Positions 16,748-25,994 are shown, counted from the first letter of the stretch. The stretch: DNA of 47,216 nt from Lachnospiraceae bacterium UBA3866 (GCA_002392345.1 DGGU01000034.1:1-47216); one strand, 5' to 3'. A program made the numbers and translations. The notes: a model not told the origin generated them from the sequence alone.

Positions 16748-18211
16748 TTATCTTCTGAATCTTCTTCTTAGTCTAAAGAATAATTTCTGTATAGGTATAT
16801 TAGAATTGGTGAGCACTTTGACATATAAGAACATACAGAATGCTATTATCAAAGCAAAGATTATGATAATTGTAATGAGAGATATAAGAGTGCCTGATAT
16901 AATAAGATTACCAGAATTGTTCCTATATATCAAGGAATTATTAGTAGTATTAGAGTCGTTTTGCGTATTGGAATTAGCATCAGCACTATCATCATTTTGT
17001 TGAGAGGTGAGGTCAAGGTTGCTAGTAAAGATAGCTTCAGGTGCATCAAGATTTTTTCCTTCTATACTACATTGACCTATAAAAGTATCATCAAGATAGT
17101 AGTGAATAGTGCCAATTGCATATTTGTTATACGCATCTTCGACTTGATAACTGATTTTTGAGGTTATATTACTAAGATTTATACCATTTGGAATAGTGAC
17201 ATGTGATTCATCATCACAAGTTATATTTAGAGTCTCAACTAGATCAACATCATCTATAGAGATATTGCTCAAATTATCATTAAATCGTGTGTCGACGTCT
17301 TTAATCTTAAGTGATTGATAATTATCAAAGTAGAAGTCAAATAATGATTTTATCTCAGAGTATCTTGTTTTATCATTATTTGCACCCAGCAAGACACAGA
17401 TTAGATTCATATCGTGTTTTCTTGCACTAGCAGCTATATTATAGCCTGCAAGTTTTGTGTGGCCGGTTTTAGCTGAAGTTATGCCACTATAATAGTAGAC
17501 ACTGCCTGGAATTACTATACTACTAGTATTTAATACCTGGTTGTTGGAATTTTCAGGATCTTTGAATCTTCTTATAGGGGCATGCCTATATGAGACAGAT
17601 GATGCTATCTGCATATATATAGGATACGACATAGCATACTTTAATATCTTAGCCATATCGGATGCAGTAGTATATTGGTCATCATCGTGTAAGCCTGATG
17701 GGTTGACAAAATGAGTGTCCTTGCAACCGAGAGTTTCTGCTCTTTCGTTCATAAGAAGGACGAAATCTTTGACTGAGCCTGCTACATGTTCTGCAAGAGC
17801 ATTGGCAACATCGTTGGCTGAAGCTAGTAGAAGAGAGTAGAGGCAGTCCTTTACTGATAGTTGGTCTCCAGCTGTTGCACCTACAGTGGTTGAAGTTCTA
17901 TCAATATCTTGCGTAATAGCGTTGTAAGAAAAGTTGACCATATCATCATATGTACCATTGGCGTTTTCTAGGACTATTATTGCAGTCATGATTTTAGCAA
18001 GAGAGGCAGGGTAGAGTCTAACATCAGAATTATGATCATACAAAATTATAGAGGAGTTTAAGTCCATCACTATTGCTGCTTTTGAAGTAATCTCTCCGTT
18101 ATAGTAAGGGAAAACGATATTTTCAGCATTGGAGCAGATCGCAAGGGTAGAAAATATGTGTATGGCAATAAGAAAACATGCCACTATTTTTTTAAAGCGA
18201 TTATGCTTCAT
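16748..18211 (-). CDS. D-alanyl-D-alanine carboxypeptidase (PBP5-like)
   Basis: A penicillin-binding protein of low molecular mass that trims the terminal D-Ala from peptidoglycan stems outside the cell. The 487-residue product has a signal peptide, then the three active-site motifs in order: SLAK in 'YPASLAKIMTAIIVLE', SAN in 'LLASANDVANALAEHVAG', and KTG in 'SAKTGHTKLAGYNIA'. A C-terminal domain, a Ser/Asn/Asp-rich linker and a membrane segment ('ISGTLISLITIIIIFALIIA') with a basic tail anchor it, as usual for DacA/DacF types. It overlaps the histidine kinase gene by 11 bases and so belongs to the same operon, which suggests wall trimming under two-component control. Confidence 0.93.
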   Translation of the reverse strand: MKHNRFKKIVACFLIAIHIFSTLAICSNAENIVFPYYNGEITSKAAIVMDLNSSIILYDHNSDVRLYPASLAKIMTAIIVLENANGTYDDMVNFSYNAITQDIDRTSTTVGATAGDQLSVKDCLYSLLLASANDVANALAEHVAGSVKDFVLLMNERAETLGCKDTHFVNPSGLHDDDQYTTASDMAKILKYAMSYPIYMQIASSVSYRHAPIRRFKDPENSNNQVLNTSSIVIPGSVYYYSGITSAKTGHTKLAGYNIAASARKHDMNLICVLLGANNDKTRYSEIKSLFDFYFDNYQSLKIKDVDTRFNDNLSNISIDDVDLVETLNITCDDESHVTIPNGINLSNITSKISYQVEDAYNKYAIGTIHYYLDDTFIGQCSIEGKNLDAPEAIFTSNLDLTSQQNDDSADANSNTQNDSNTTNNSLIYRNNSGNLIISGTLISLITIIIIFALIIAFCMFLYVKVLTNSNIPIQKLFFRLRRRFRR

Positions 18212-20321
18212 ATATTAAGAAAGTTATTGTGGTTGTAAATTGATCTTTGACAGTTTTGATCTCGAAAGTTCCGTTCATTGAACTTATAAGATTGTCTGCT
18301 ATAGAAAGGCCGAGTCCAAAACCTTCTGTGCTTCTTGATTTATTACCTCTTACGAATCGATTCTTAAGAGTGTCTGTGCCAACTTCGAGTTTTTCTTTTT
18401 GTATATTTTTCATTATGATTTTGATTTTGCTCTTAGTTGATTTTAATTCTATATATACTCTTGAATTTTCAAGCGCATATTTAAATATATTAGAAAAGAG
18501 ATTCTGAAATACTCTATAGAGCTGTGAACTATCAGCAGATATGAAAGTACTCTTAGCATTATTTTCATACACGATTTTGAGTCCTTTCTCTGCTAGTCTA
18601 TCACTGAATTCTGCGGATAATTGATTGATGAAAGCATTGAGATCAATTTTCTGCATATCAAGATCTATGTTTCCAGAAGAGATCTTACTGTCAAAGATAA
18701 GATCATTGATTAGCTCATTGAGCCTATTAGACTTGTTGATGAGAGCGTTAGAATACTCTATAAGGTTCTCTTTAGAATCCTTTTGTGGATGCTTTATCTC
18801 TTCGGTTATGATTTCAGCATAGTTAAGAATAGATGTGAGTGGAGTTTTTATATCGTGTGTGACGTTGGTTATAAGAGTAGTCCTCATATCGTTGGAACGA
18901 GCTTCTGCCTCTATGGCCTTATTGAATTCTCTATATAAGTAAAGTATATATATAGTAAAACTTAAAGTTGCAACAAATATAAAGAATGCCAATGCGAGAA
19001 TCTTTACATCATTGGTAACAGAAAATAGATGCACTAGGTATATAGATATTGCTATGAATGAAAGCACAGGAATGAGTGTGCCGACAAAAAGCGTCCTTGG
19101 GTTTATTGTGTAGTCATTTCTATCAACATTTTCCTTAATTGCCTTGACAGAAGAAAGAGTCAGAGAGTCATCTGCATATTTTGATGCAAAAACTTGGGCT
19201 ATTAGAAGAGTAGGGATGTAAGCTGCGAGCACATAGAAATAATAACGGGCTGCAGTAAAGTTATATGGCATCAAAGGTAAGGTGGTAGATGTAATCTTAC
19301 CTGCTATATGGATGAGCACCACTAATGCAAATATATAAACGAATATATATACTTCTGTATGAATCTGGGTGAGAATGGATTTGTTTTCTTCGACATTCTT
19401 CTTGAGCCTAAGAATGAGCATGAGGTTGATAGCTAGGGTTATTATGAAAAGTATGCTTGAAAGTATAGTTAAAGTAAGAAGAGTGGCACATCTATTCTTA
19501 GTATCAGTATAATTAACAAAAGATGCTCTAAAGTTATCGCTAGCTGGGTAAGAGTTATCTATAGTGTAGTACACTTCGAAATTCATATCAGGATGTGGAT
19601 TTATAGATTTGAGGTTATTAAGTTCTTGAGAAGTGATAGAATTGATGCTCGAACTAACTATATTCTCTTTGCTTGATATATAGATGAAGATAGGGGAGTC
19701 CAAGATATCACTTTTGCTTAAGTCGGTATTCTTGTAAGTTAGATCCTTTTCACTTAAGTCATCTTGAAAGTTCACTATATATTTAAAATTGGTTAGATTA
19801 CCAGTGAGGTCTCTATTAGCTTTGTGATATGCAGAAAGAGTCTCCATAAACTCTGTGAGAAAGTCCTCTTCGGTCTGAGCACCAGTTCTCACTGTTGATG
19901 GATATAATTTTAACATGAAGTTATACAAGTTGCTTCTTGAAAAAGGTATAGTTGTGCTATCCTCATTTCTGATTACATTATAATCAGTGTCAATCATAAG
20001 ACCATGTTTTTTTGCTTCGTCAAGACAATCGTTGATGGTCCATTTTTTGATACCGTTTTCTTTGTCGAGAGATTCTGCTACGAGTGCATCATAATTAAGC
20101 CTGTTGTTGCTTTCAAAGGATTTTTTTAGATTGATGAGCGTAAATGTCTCGTCTATCCTCTCGTGAAGCATCTGGCTAAATTCTTCAGTACTCTCAAAAG
20201 AACGAGATGACATAATAGCATTGATGTCTTTATGAGAGAATTCAATCTGAATCATAGAGAGTGTAAATATTGCTATTATTGCAGCAATTATATTTACGAA
20301 AGTTGTCAAAAATCGCATCAT
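18201..20321 (-). CDS. Sensor histidine kinase
   Basis: A 706-residue membrane kinase. It has one N-terminal membrane helix, an extracellular sensor region of about 240 residues (roughly 25-265) that I cannot assign, and then five membrane segments before the cytoplasmic kinase. The HisKA box is 'THDIKTPLTSILNYAEIITE' with the phospho-accepting His; the N box is 'FQNLFSNIFKYALENSRV' and the glycine box 'TEGFGLGLSIADNLIS'. Six membrane passes with one large outer domain is an unusual layout. It starts just after the response regulator stop, with GGAGG as ribosome site, and is translationally linked to the carboxypeptidase gene. Confidence 0.93.
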   Translation of the reverse strand: MMRFLTTFVNIIAAIIAIFTLSMIQIEFSHKDINAIMSSRSFESTEEFSQMLHERIDETFTLINLKKSFESNNRLNYDALVAESLDKENGIKKWTINDCLDEAKKHGLMIDTDYNVIRNEDSTTIPFSRSNLYNFMLKLYPSTVRTGAQTEEDFLTEFMETLSAYHKANRDLTGNLTNFKYIVNFQDDLSEKDLTYKNTDLSKSDILDSPIFIYISSKENIVSSSINSITSQELNNLKSINPHPDMNFEVYYTIDNSYPASDNFRASFVNYTDTKNRCATLLTLTILSSILFIITLAINLMLILRLKKNVEENKSILTQIHTEVYIFVYIFALVVLIHIAGKITSTTLPLMPYNFTAARYYFYVLAAYIPTLLIAQVFASKYADDSLTLSSVKAIKENVDRNDYTINPRTLFVGTLIPVLSFIAISIYLVHLFSVTNDVKILALAFFIFVATLSFTIYILYLYREFNKAIEAEARSNDMRTTLITNVTHDIKTPLTSILNYAEIITEEIKHPQKDSKENLIEYSNALINKSNRLNELINDLIFDSKISSGNIDLDMQKIDLNAFINQLSAEFSDRLAEKGLKIVYENNAKSTFISADSSQLYRVFQNLFSNIFKYALENSRVYIELKSTKSKIKIIMKNIQKEKLEVGTDTLKNRFVRGNKSRSTEGFGLGLSIADNLISSMNGTFEIKTVKDQFTTTITFLIYEA

Positions 20322-20323
20322 GG

Positions 20324-21019
20324 TTATACTGCCTCCATTTTATATCCTATACCCCATACAACTTTTATGTACTTTGGGTCTTTGGTATTTTCTTCAATCT
20401 TTTCTCTTATATGTCTTATGTGGACAGCGATGGTATTTTCTATGTTGTATGCTTCGTTATCTTCCCATACTTCTTTGTATATATCATTAGATGATAAAAC
20501 TTTGCCAGCGTTCTTCATAAAGAAGGATAGAATTTTATATTCTATAGGAGTTAGTTTTACTTCTTTCTTGTTGAGGGTGACAACTTTGGCATTATTATCA
20601 AGTTTAAGAGAGCCTATGGTATATTGTCCCTTGGCATTCTCTACTGTAGTGATATTGCTTCTCTTGAGAACTGCTTTGATTCTTGATATAAGTTCTTCTT
20701 TGGCAAAAGGCTTAGTCATATAATCATCAGCACCGATATCAAGGCCGGTAACCTTATCATTGATTTCTGACTTGGCACTTAAAAAGATAATAGGTATAGA
20801 ACTTGTCTCTCTAATTCGTGAGACTACGGTTAGTCCATCTTCCCCTGGCATCATGATATCCATGATTATAAGATCAATATGATTTTTCTGGAGACAACTT
20901 AATGCTTCCTTGCCGTTATAACATTTGAATACTTTGTAGCCAGCATGTTTAAGGAATATGGCAGTTGTCTCTGTTATATCAAAGTCATCATCACATATGA
21001 GTATCTTCTGATCAGTCAT
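20324..21019 (-). CDS. OmpR-family response regulator
   Basis: A 231-residue regulator paired with the adjacent kinase. The receiver has the acidic pocket 'ILICDDDFDI', the phospho-acceptor Asp in 'LIIMDIMMPGEDG', and the conserved Lys in 'DYMTKPFAKEEL'. The C-terminal winged-helix DNA-binding domain ('KLTPIEYKILSFFMKN', 'VAVHIRHIREKIE'-type segment, 'VWGIGYKME') is complete. GGAGGG lies before the ATG. Its place between the NlpC/P60 gene and the kinase and carboxypeptidase genes suggests it governs envelope genes, including its own operon. Confidence 0.94.
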   Translation of the reverse strand: MTDQKILICDDDFDITETTAIFLKHAGYKVFKCYNGKEALSCLQKNHIDLIIMDIMMPGEDGLTVVSRIRETSSIPIIFLSAKSEINDKVTGLDIGADDYMTKPFAKEELISRIKAVLKRSNITTVENAKGQYTIGSLKLDNNAKVVTLNKKEVKLTPIEYKILSFFMKNAGKVLSSNDIYKEVWEDNEAYNIENTIAVHIRHIREKIEENTKDPKYIKVVWGIGYKMEAV

Positions 21020-21021
21020 AT

Positions 21022-22557
21022 TTATACACCCTCCGTTATAGAATTTTTATCGTCTAAGATCCTAAAACCAATTATAAATCTTTCTCGCCACCATTCATCA
21101 AGATCCCTATGTACTACTTTACCATTACTTGCGGATGCGTCGATAATGGTATCATTTTCAGTGACGATGCCCATGTGACCATTAACTACGATAAGATCTC
21201 CTGGAATTAGATCTTCAAATTTCTCTATACGTTCAAATTGAGTACAGAATCTCCAGTTATAAGTTGTCATATAATTGACATTGACACCAACTTGATTTAG
21301 GCACCAATATACAAAACCAGAGCAATCAAAAGTATCAGGGCCATGTGCTCCCCACACATATTTTGAACCAAGTTTAAGCATGGCAGTCCTTATGAGATCT
21401 TCAACATTGCCAATTTCTTGAGTAGCAGCAAGCTTTTTTCTTATCTCATCAGTATCAAGGATATATTGTGAAGGGTTGTTGATAGGGCCATCAGTTGAAG
21501 GCTTTGCTTCTGCATTATTAAGTGCGAGATAGGTCGCTGAATCTACAGAACCTGTTATAGGTAGGTCATTATTTTTTTGGAAGTAAGCGACCGCTTGAGC
21601 TGTGTACGCGCCGAAGTAACCATTTACAATATTGCGTTCGAGATATTTTAGTTCTGCAAGTCTCGTCTGTATAACTCTAACTGTCTGATTGTTATTTCCA
21701 AGGAAGATAGAAAAAGGCTTTGCGAACTTGGAATCTAGAGAAAGTTTGGTTGAAGGTCCTATGTAACCGTTAGCAATTTGAGAGTTGTTGTGCTGGTATG
21801 TGCGGACAGCAACTTTAAAAAGATATCTATAGACACCATCACAATCATAATAATAGTAGCCGAGATCTTTTAACCTTTGTTGGTATCTTCTTATAACATC
21901 TATGCTTGATGATTCATTGATAGTGTATGCCACTACATGTTCATTATACATGTAGTTATAGGTTGTGAGATCGATGATTCCAGTAGGTGCAAGTCCGTTT
22001 CTTAGTTGCATATCTTTTACAGCTCTTTCTGTCTTTGCACCAAAATAACCATTGACATCGTCTTCATATGTGAGATAGCATAGTTCATATAATTGCTGTT
22101 GCAGAAGTCTTATATCCTCACCCTCATAGTGCCTCATTGCAAAGTATGATGGAGCGTTGTTGCTCATAAGGACACTATATACATCTGGACTACATAGGCC
22201 ATCTTCTTTGAGACCAAGCTGTCTTTCAAAACTTTTTATAGCGTCGGTTGTAGTGCTACCATAATAAGAAGTAGGTTTATCTTCAGTCATATAACCAAGA
22301 GCCATGAGCCTTGATTGTATATCTGTTACTATTCGATGTTCTACACCTTCTTTTAGAGGTGCTGGAAGTATGGTATTTACATCATATTTTGGTATATCAT
22401 CAAGACTTAGCACAAAATCTGTGCCGAGACTAGCTATAGGTATAGTTACATCACCGTCGTTTGTATGAGAATAATATATAGTGTTTTTGCATGAAAAAAG
22501 TGACAAACAAAAAACAATATTGCAAAAAACAATGCAATTTTTCAAGAAAAATCTCAT
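21022..22557 (-). CDS. NlpC/P60 peptidoglycan hydrolase with four binding repeats
   Basis: A 511-residue exported protein with lipobox SLFSC after a hydrophobic N terminus. Four peptidoglycan-binding_1-type units follow, each with the pattern 'Q..L..LGY......NGYFG..T..AV..FQ', at about residues 60-125, 135-200, 205-270 and 275-340. The C-terminal NlpC/P60 domain has the catalytic Cys in 'DTFDCSGFVYWCLNQVG' and the His in 'VVNGHMGIVTEND'; it should cut stem-peptide bonds such as D-Glu-diaminopimelate. The ATG at 22557 is chosen over a GTG at 22575, since the extra residues come from the promoter. It is the first gene of the operon, and no ribosome site is present. Confidence 0.9.
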   Translation of the reverse strand: MRFFLKNCIVFCNIVFCLSLFSCKNTIYYSHTNDGDVTIPIASLGTDFVLSLDDIPKYDVNTILPAPLKEGVEHRIVTDIQSRLMALGYMTEDKPTSYYGSTTTDAIKSFERQLGLKEDGLCSPDVYSVLMSNNAPSYFAMRHYEGEDIRLLQQQLYELCYLTYEDDVNGYFGAKTERAVKDMQLRNGLAPTGIIDLTTYNYMYNEHVVAYTINESSSIDVIRRYQQRLKDLGYYYYDCDGVYRYLFKVAVRTYQHNNSQIANGYIGPSTKLSLDSKFAKPFSIFLGNNNQTVRVIQTRLAELKYLERNIVNGYFGAYTAQAVAYFQKNNDLPITGSVDSATYLALNNAEAKPSTDGPINNPSQYILDTDEIRKKLAATQEIGNVEDLIRTAMLKLGSKYVWGAHGPDTFDCSGFVYWCLNQVGVNVNYMTTYNWRFCTQFERIEKFEDLIPGDLIVVNGHMGIVTENDTIIDASASNGKVVHRDLDEWWRERFIIGFRILDDKNSITEGV

Positions 22558-22563
22558 ATTATG

Positions 22564-22592
22564 ATTATACAACACTTGAGCCGTTTTTTCAA
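22564..22592 (-). promoter_or_regulatory. Sigma-A promoter of the NlpC-two-component operon
   Basis: On the minus strand TTGAAA (22592-22587), a 17-base spacer and TATAAT (22569-22564). Only six bases separate the -10 box from the ATG at 22557, so transcription should begin at or next to the A of the start codon. Confidence 0.75.
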
Positions 22593-22621
22593 TAAAACCG
22601 CATGTATAATGGGACTTTCAC

Positions 22622-22650
22622 TTGTATTTTATTCAAAAATCCACTATACT
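22622..22650 (+). promoter_or_regulatory. Probable cdaA promoter
   Basis: TTGTAT at 22622-22627, a 17-base spacer and TATACT at 22645-22650. The predicted start of transcription, about 22657, is within three bases of the ATG at 22660. A stray TATAAT at 22605-22610 might be used instead but has no good -35 box. Confidence 0.5.
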
Positions 22651-22659
22651 ACTTATGGT

Positions 22660-23520
22660 ATGTATTATGTATTAATTGACATTGATATAATAAGTAGTCT
22701 AAAGCAACTTTTCAGTGTGTTTAGTACACTGAGCCGTTTAGAGTTAGCATCGTGTATAATAGAGATTTTGATTATTGCATTCGTAGTTTACACAGTGCTT
22801 ATGTGGATTAGAAATACGAGAGCATGGGTTTTGCTTAGAGGATTGGTTGTTATAGGGATATTTATCCTTATAGCAATGCTTTGTAGATTTAATGTAATAC
22901 TTGCCATTTTGCGTAGTATATCTTACATAGCAGTTTTTGGCTTGATCATTATATTCCAAGATGATATTAGAAGTGGTCTTGAACACCTAGGACGTCAAAG
23001 GGTGTTTTCAAAAATCTTACCTAACTTTAATAAATTAACTAAAAAGATAAGTGAAGATAGTATACAAGAGATAGTTGATGCTTCTTTTGCGATGGCCAAG
23101 GTCAAGACAGGAGCTCTCATAGTTCTAGAGCAGGACTTTACTTTGGAAGAATATGAGAGAACAGGCATCGCGATCAATGGTGAAGTGACAAGACAACTTC
23201 TTATCAATATATTTGAAAAGAACACGCCGCTTCACGACGGAGCAGTTCTGATAGTTGGCGATACCATAAAAGCGGCGACATGTTACCTTCCGCTCTCACA
23301 TAACAATAATATATCTAAAGATCTGGGAACAAGACATAGAGCTGCACTTGGTGTATCTGAAGTCACAGATGCTCTTACTATCGTTGTATCGGAAGAGACT
23401 GGCAATGTATCACTTTGCGTGAGAGGCAGAATAATGATAATGCATGATGAAAAGGAATTGCTTAAGACACTTTTTGATTTAATATACGGACAAGAAGATA
23501 ATAATGAAAAAACTAACTGA
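22660..23520 (+). CDS. cdaA: Diadenylate cyclase CdaA
   Basis: Makes c-di-AMP from two ATP at the membrane. With this start the protein has 286 residues: three membrane helices in the first ~100, then the DAC domain. The catalytic motifs are DGA in 'NTPLHDGAVLIVGD' and RHR in 'KDLGTRHRAALGVSEVTDAL'. The frame is open from 22561, but residues before 22660 do not resemble CdaA; the ATG at 22660 gives MYYVLIDIDIISS, close to the family start. No ribosome site is seen for any candidate start. It overlaps cdaR by 17 bases. gdpP, the c-di-AMP phosphodiesterase, lies 10 kb downstream. Confidence 0.93.
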   Translation: MYYVLIDIDIISSLKQLFSVFSTLSRLELASCIIEILIIAFVVYTVLMWIRNTRAWVLLRGLVVIGIFILIAMLCRFNVILAILRSISYIAVFGLIIIFQDDIRSGLEHLGRQRVFSKILPNFNKLTKKISEDSIQEIVDASFAMAKVKTGALIVLEQDFTLEEYERTGIAINGEVTRQLLINIFEKNTPLHDGAVLIVGDTIKAATCYLPLSHNNNISKDLGTRHRAALGVSEVTDALTIVVSEETGNVSLCVRGRIMIMHDEKELLKTLFDLIYGQEDNNEKTN

Positions 23521-24643
23521 AAATTTTTCAATTAAACTTTTAAGTCTTGGCATAGCATTCATACTTTGGATTTTTATAACAAACTTAATTAATCCAATGG
23601 TGAGTGGTTTTGTTAACGTGCCAATAACATTAGAGAATGAGGATTATATTCTTGAACAAAATAAAACTTATGTAGTTAAGGATTCAAGAGTCGTCAAGAT
23701 CAATTATCTTGTAAAGTCTAATGAACAGACTCGTGTAAGGCAAAGTGATTTTAAAGTTACTGTAGATCTAAAAGACTTGGATGTAACAACTAATCTGCCT
23801 GTACATGTAACGGCCCTAAACGATATCGATAATTTTATAAGTAATTATTCGGCAGAACCAGACCACCTTCATGTTGAGCTTGATGATGTGTCGAGAAATG
23901 AATATGTAGTTGGATATGAGATAAAAGGTGATGCTGGAGCTGGACATAGTGTTGGCAATGTCATACTTAGCCCTAGTGTAGTGTATATAACAGGAAGCAA
24001 TGCGGCAATTGATAGCATAGGTAATATAAGTATAGAGATACCACTAACTGATCAAGAAGAGATTTTCTCAGGAGTCGCTAAGGTTAGAGTATATGATAAA
24101 GGGGGCAATGCACTTTCAACTGCAGGCCTTGCATTAAGTGCAGAGGAGATTAGTTACACTGTTGTACTTAATTCTCGTGCCAATATAGTGCTTAATGCAG
24201 TAGTTGAGGGCAATGTAAAACCTGGATATACCTATGCTGGTGCTCAGGTTGTGCCATCTAATATAATGATTAATGGCCCAAAAAGTGCAGTGCAAAATAT
24301 GTATATGCAAGACCTTCCTACAATCAATATAGATGAACTTGATGAGAATACAGAATATACCTTTAAGACATCTGAGATATTGCCAAAGGGCATCACAAGT
24401 AGCACTGATATTATAAAAGTAATCATAACGATAAATGAGAGTCCAATGCCTTCGCCTATGCGTGATGGTGGATTTGGGCCTCGCCGTGAGAATGAGAATA
24501 TCGGTGAGAGTGGATCCAATGTCATAAGTATGCCGACAACGACGGGACAAAATGAAGAGTACGAGTCTGTGGAAGGCGAGATAGTAGAAAGTAGCAATGT
24601 GATAGACATAACAGAAAGTGCAGCTGGTAGCGGAACAGAGTAG
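23504..24643 (+). CDS. cdaR: CdaR / YbbR-domain regulator of CdaA
   Basis: A 379-residue protein with one N-terminal membrane helix ('IKLLSLGIAFILWIFITNL') and an extracellular part made of YbbR repeats: 'VPITLENEDYILEQNKTYV', the 'SPSVVYITGSNAAIDSI' unit and the 'VPSNIMINGPKSAVQNM' unit. YbbR proteins bind the membrane part of CdaA and adjust its activity. The C-terminal 60 residues are an acidic Gly/Ser/Glu-rich tail with no domain I recognise. The start lies inside the end of cdaA, so the two are coupled. Confidence 0.92.
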   Translation: MKKLTENFSIKLLSLGIAFILWIFITNLINPMVSGFVNVPITLENEDYILEQNKTYVVKDSRVVKINYLVKSNEQTRVRQSDFKVTVDLKDLDVTTNLPVHVTALNDIDNFISNYSAEPDHLHVELDDVSRNEYVVGYEIKGDAGAGHSVGNVILSPSVVYITGSNAAIDSIGNISIEIPLTDQEEIFSGVAKVRVYDKGGNALSTAGLALSAEEISYTVVLNSRANIVLNAVVEGNVKPGYTYAGAQVVPSNIMINGPKSAVQNMYMQDLPTINIDELDENTEYTFKTSEILPKGITSSTDIIKVIITINESPMPSPMRDGGFGPRRENENIGESGSNVISMPTTTGQNEEYESVEGEIVESSNVIDITESAAGSGTE

Positions 24644-24644
24644 T

Positions 24645-25988
24645 ATGCTAATCATATATACAATCATATATACTTTAAGCATGGTACTTTATTATTTTAG
24701 ATATAACATTATAGCAAGTGGATTGATGATAGCCCTTGCTATATTTTTATATGTCATAGATTTTAGAAAAGAAAAAAGACTTATTACCATAAAAGGGCTT
24801 TTTGCGCTTGGTTTTATAGGAGGTTTTGGAGTATCACTACTTAAACTTAGTGCTCTCTCAATGGAATATAGCATAAAGACATTTCTGGTAATATATGTAT
24901 CATATTTTTCTATGTATCTTGGTTCATATTTTTCTAAAGATAAGAAATTATCGTTATCTAATTATAAAGGGATGTATGACTCAAAAGAGATGCCTTATAG
25001 TCAGAAGGAAAAGATACTGATATGCTTTTTTATAATTACCTTTTTAGCTTTTGTTATCGAAGTGATCGAACTTAAATTCATTCCTCTTATGACCATAGCG
25101 ACACCACATGCTTATTCAACTTTCCATGTGTACATGCTTCACTATATTACATCGCTTTATGTATTTATACCATCGATTGCAATATGTAATTACCATCATG
25201 AAAAAAGCAAGAGATCAAGAGTAGCCGTTCTATTATCTTATATGTATGTTGTCTTGTTGTCAGCCTTGATGTTATCGAGGGGTCAACTGATAATGAGTAT
25301 AGTTTTGTCGGTCTTTGTTATACTTATTTTAAATGGTAAAGATATTTTTGAAATATTTAATAGCAGAAGGAATCGATTGGCCGTTATCATAGTTGTAGTG
25401 ATATTATCTATATTATATGTATTTATAACGGTGCATAGAGCACACGATGTTGCATATCTTAAAGGTATATTTGAGATGAAAGACAGTAATATGCCAATCT
25501 ATATTGCTCAACCTTATATGTATGTGGCACATAATTATGAGAATCTTAATTACATGATTAATAATCTGAAGCATCACACTTTTGGAAGGATGACATTAGT
25601 TCCGCTTTTCACGCTTACTTTTATGAAAAAGCTATTTCCATTTGCGATAGGAGCGCCTAATCTTGTGATAAAAGAGGAACTATCAACTAAGACATTGATC
25701 TACGATAGTTATTATGATTTTGGAATAGTTGGGGTTATGATTTTTTGTTTTATTATAGGTTATATAGGATCTATATTAGAAAATTATGTATATATGATAG
25801 AAGATAACAAAGGAAATATCAAAGGAAGTTATTTTGCCGTACTTTTTTCACTTCTTTGTTATTACATGTTATTTTCGTTTATGCAATCATATTTTAGTTT
25901 GACTGATACGTGGTTTAATATTATAGTGTTACTTATTGTATGCTTTATAGAGATTAGCGTTTCAGTTGTAAAAAAACGCAATAAATAG
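24645..25988 (+). CDS. Wzy-like oligosaccharide repeat polymerase
   Basis: A 447-residue membrane protein with about ten to twelve hydrophobic segments and a large central loop carrying 'VHRAHDVAYLKGIFEMKD' and 'HHTFGRMTLVPLFTLTFMKK'. This is the look of oligosaccharide repeat unit (O-antigen) polymerases, which join lipid-linked glycan units outside the membrane. The Arg in 'MLSRGQLIMSIV' matches the position of a conserved Arg in such proteins. The ATG at 24645 follows the cdaR stop by one base; a GTG at 24618 is also in frame but lies within cdaR. The neighbouring glycosyltransferase supports a role in surface glycan synthesis. Confidence 0.75.
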   Translation: MLIIYTIIYTLSMVLYYFRYNIIASGLMIALAIFLYVIDFRKEKRLITIKGLFALGFIGGFGVSLLKLSALSMEYSIKTFLVIYVSYFSMYLGSYFSKDKKLSLSNYKGMYDSKEMPYSQKEKILICFFIITFLAFVIEVIELKFIPLMTIATPHAYSTFHVYMLHYITSLYVFIPSIAICNYHHEKSKRSRVAVLLSYMYVVLLSALMLSRGQLIMSIVLSVFVILILNGKDIFEIFNSRRNRLAVIIVVVILSILYVFITVHRAHDVAYLKGIFEMKDSNMPIYIAQPYMYVAHNYENLNYMINNLKHHTFGRMTLVPLFTLTFMKKLFPFAIGAPNLVIKEELSTKTLIYDSYYDFGIVGVMIFCFIIGYIGSILENYVYMIEDNKGNIKGSYFAVLFSLLCYYMLFSFMQSYFSLTDTWFNIIVLLIVCFIEISVSVVKKRNK

Positions 25989-25994
25989 TATAAT
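25966..25994 (+). promoter_or_regulatory. Sigma-A promoter for the glycosyltransferase gene
   Basis: TTGTAA at 25966-25971, a 17-base spacer and TATAAT at 25989-25994. It overlaps the end of the polymerase gene and gives a short leader before the ATG at 26018. Confidence 0.75.

Noticed and set aside
22676..22691. TTGACA followed by TATAAT at the start of cdaA
   Set aside because: Only four bases separate the two boxes, far from the 16-18 needed, and they lie inside the coding sequence.
24134..24682. 182-residue frame on the minus strand opposite cdaR
   Set aside because: It is fully covered by cdaR and the polymerase gene, has no family motif and no ribosome site; it is a shadow frame.
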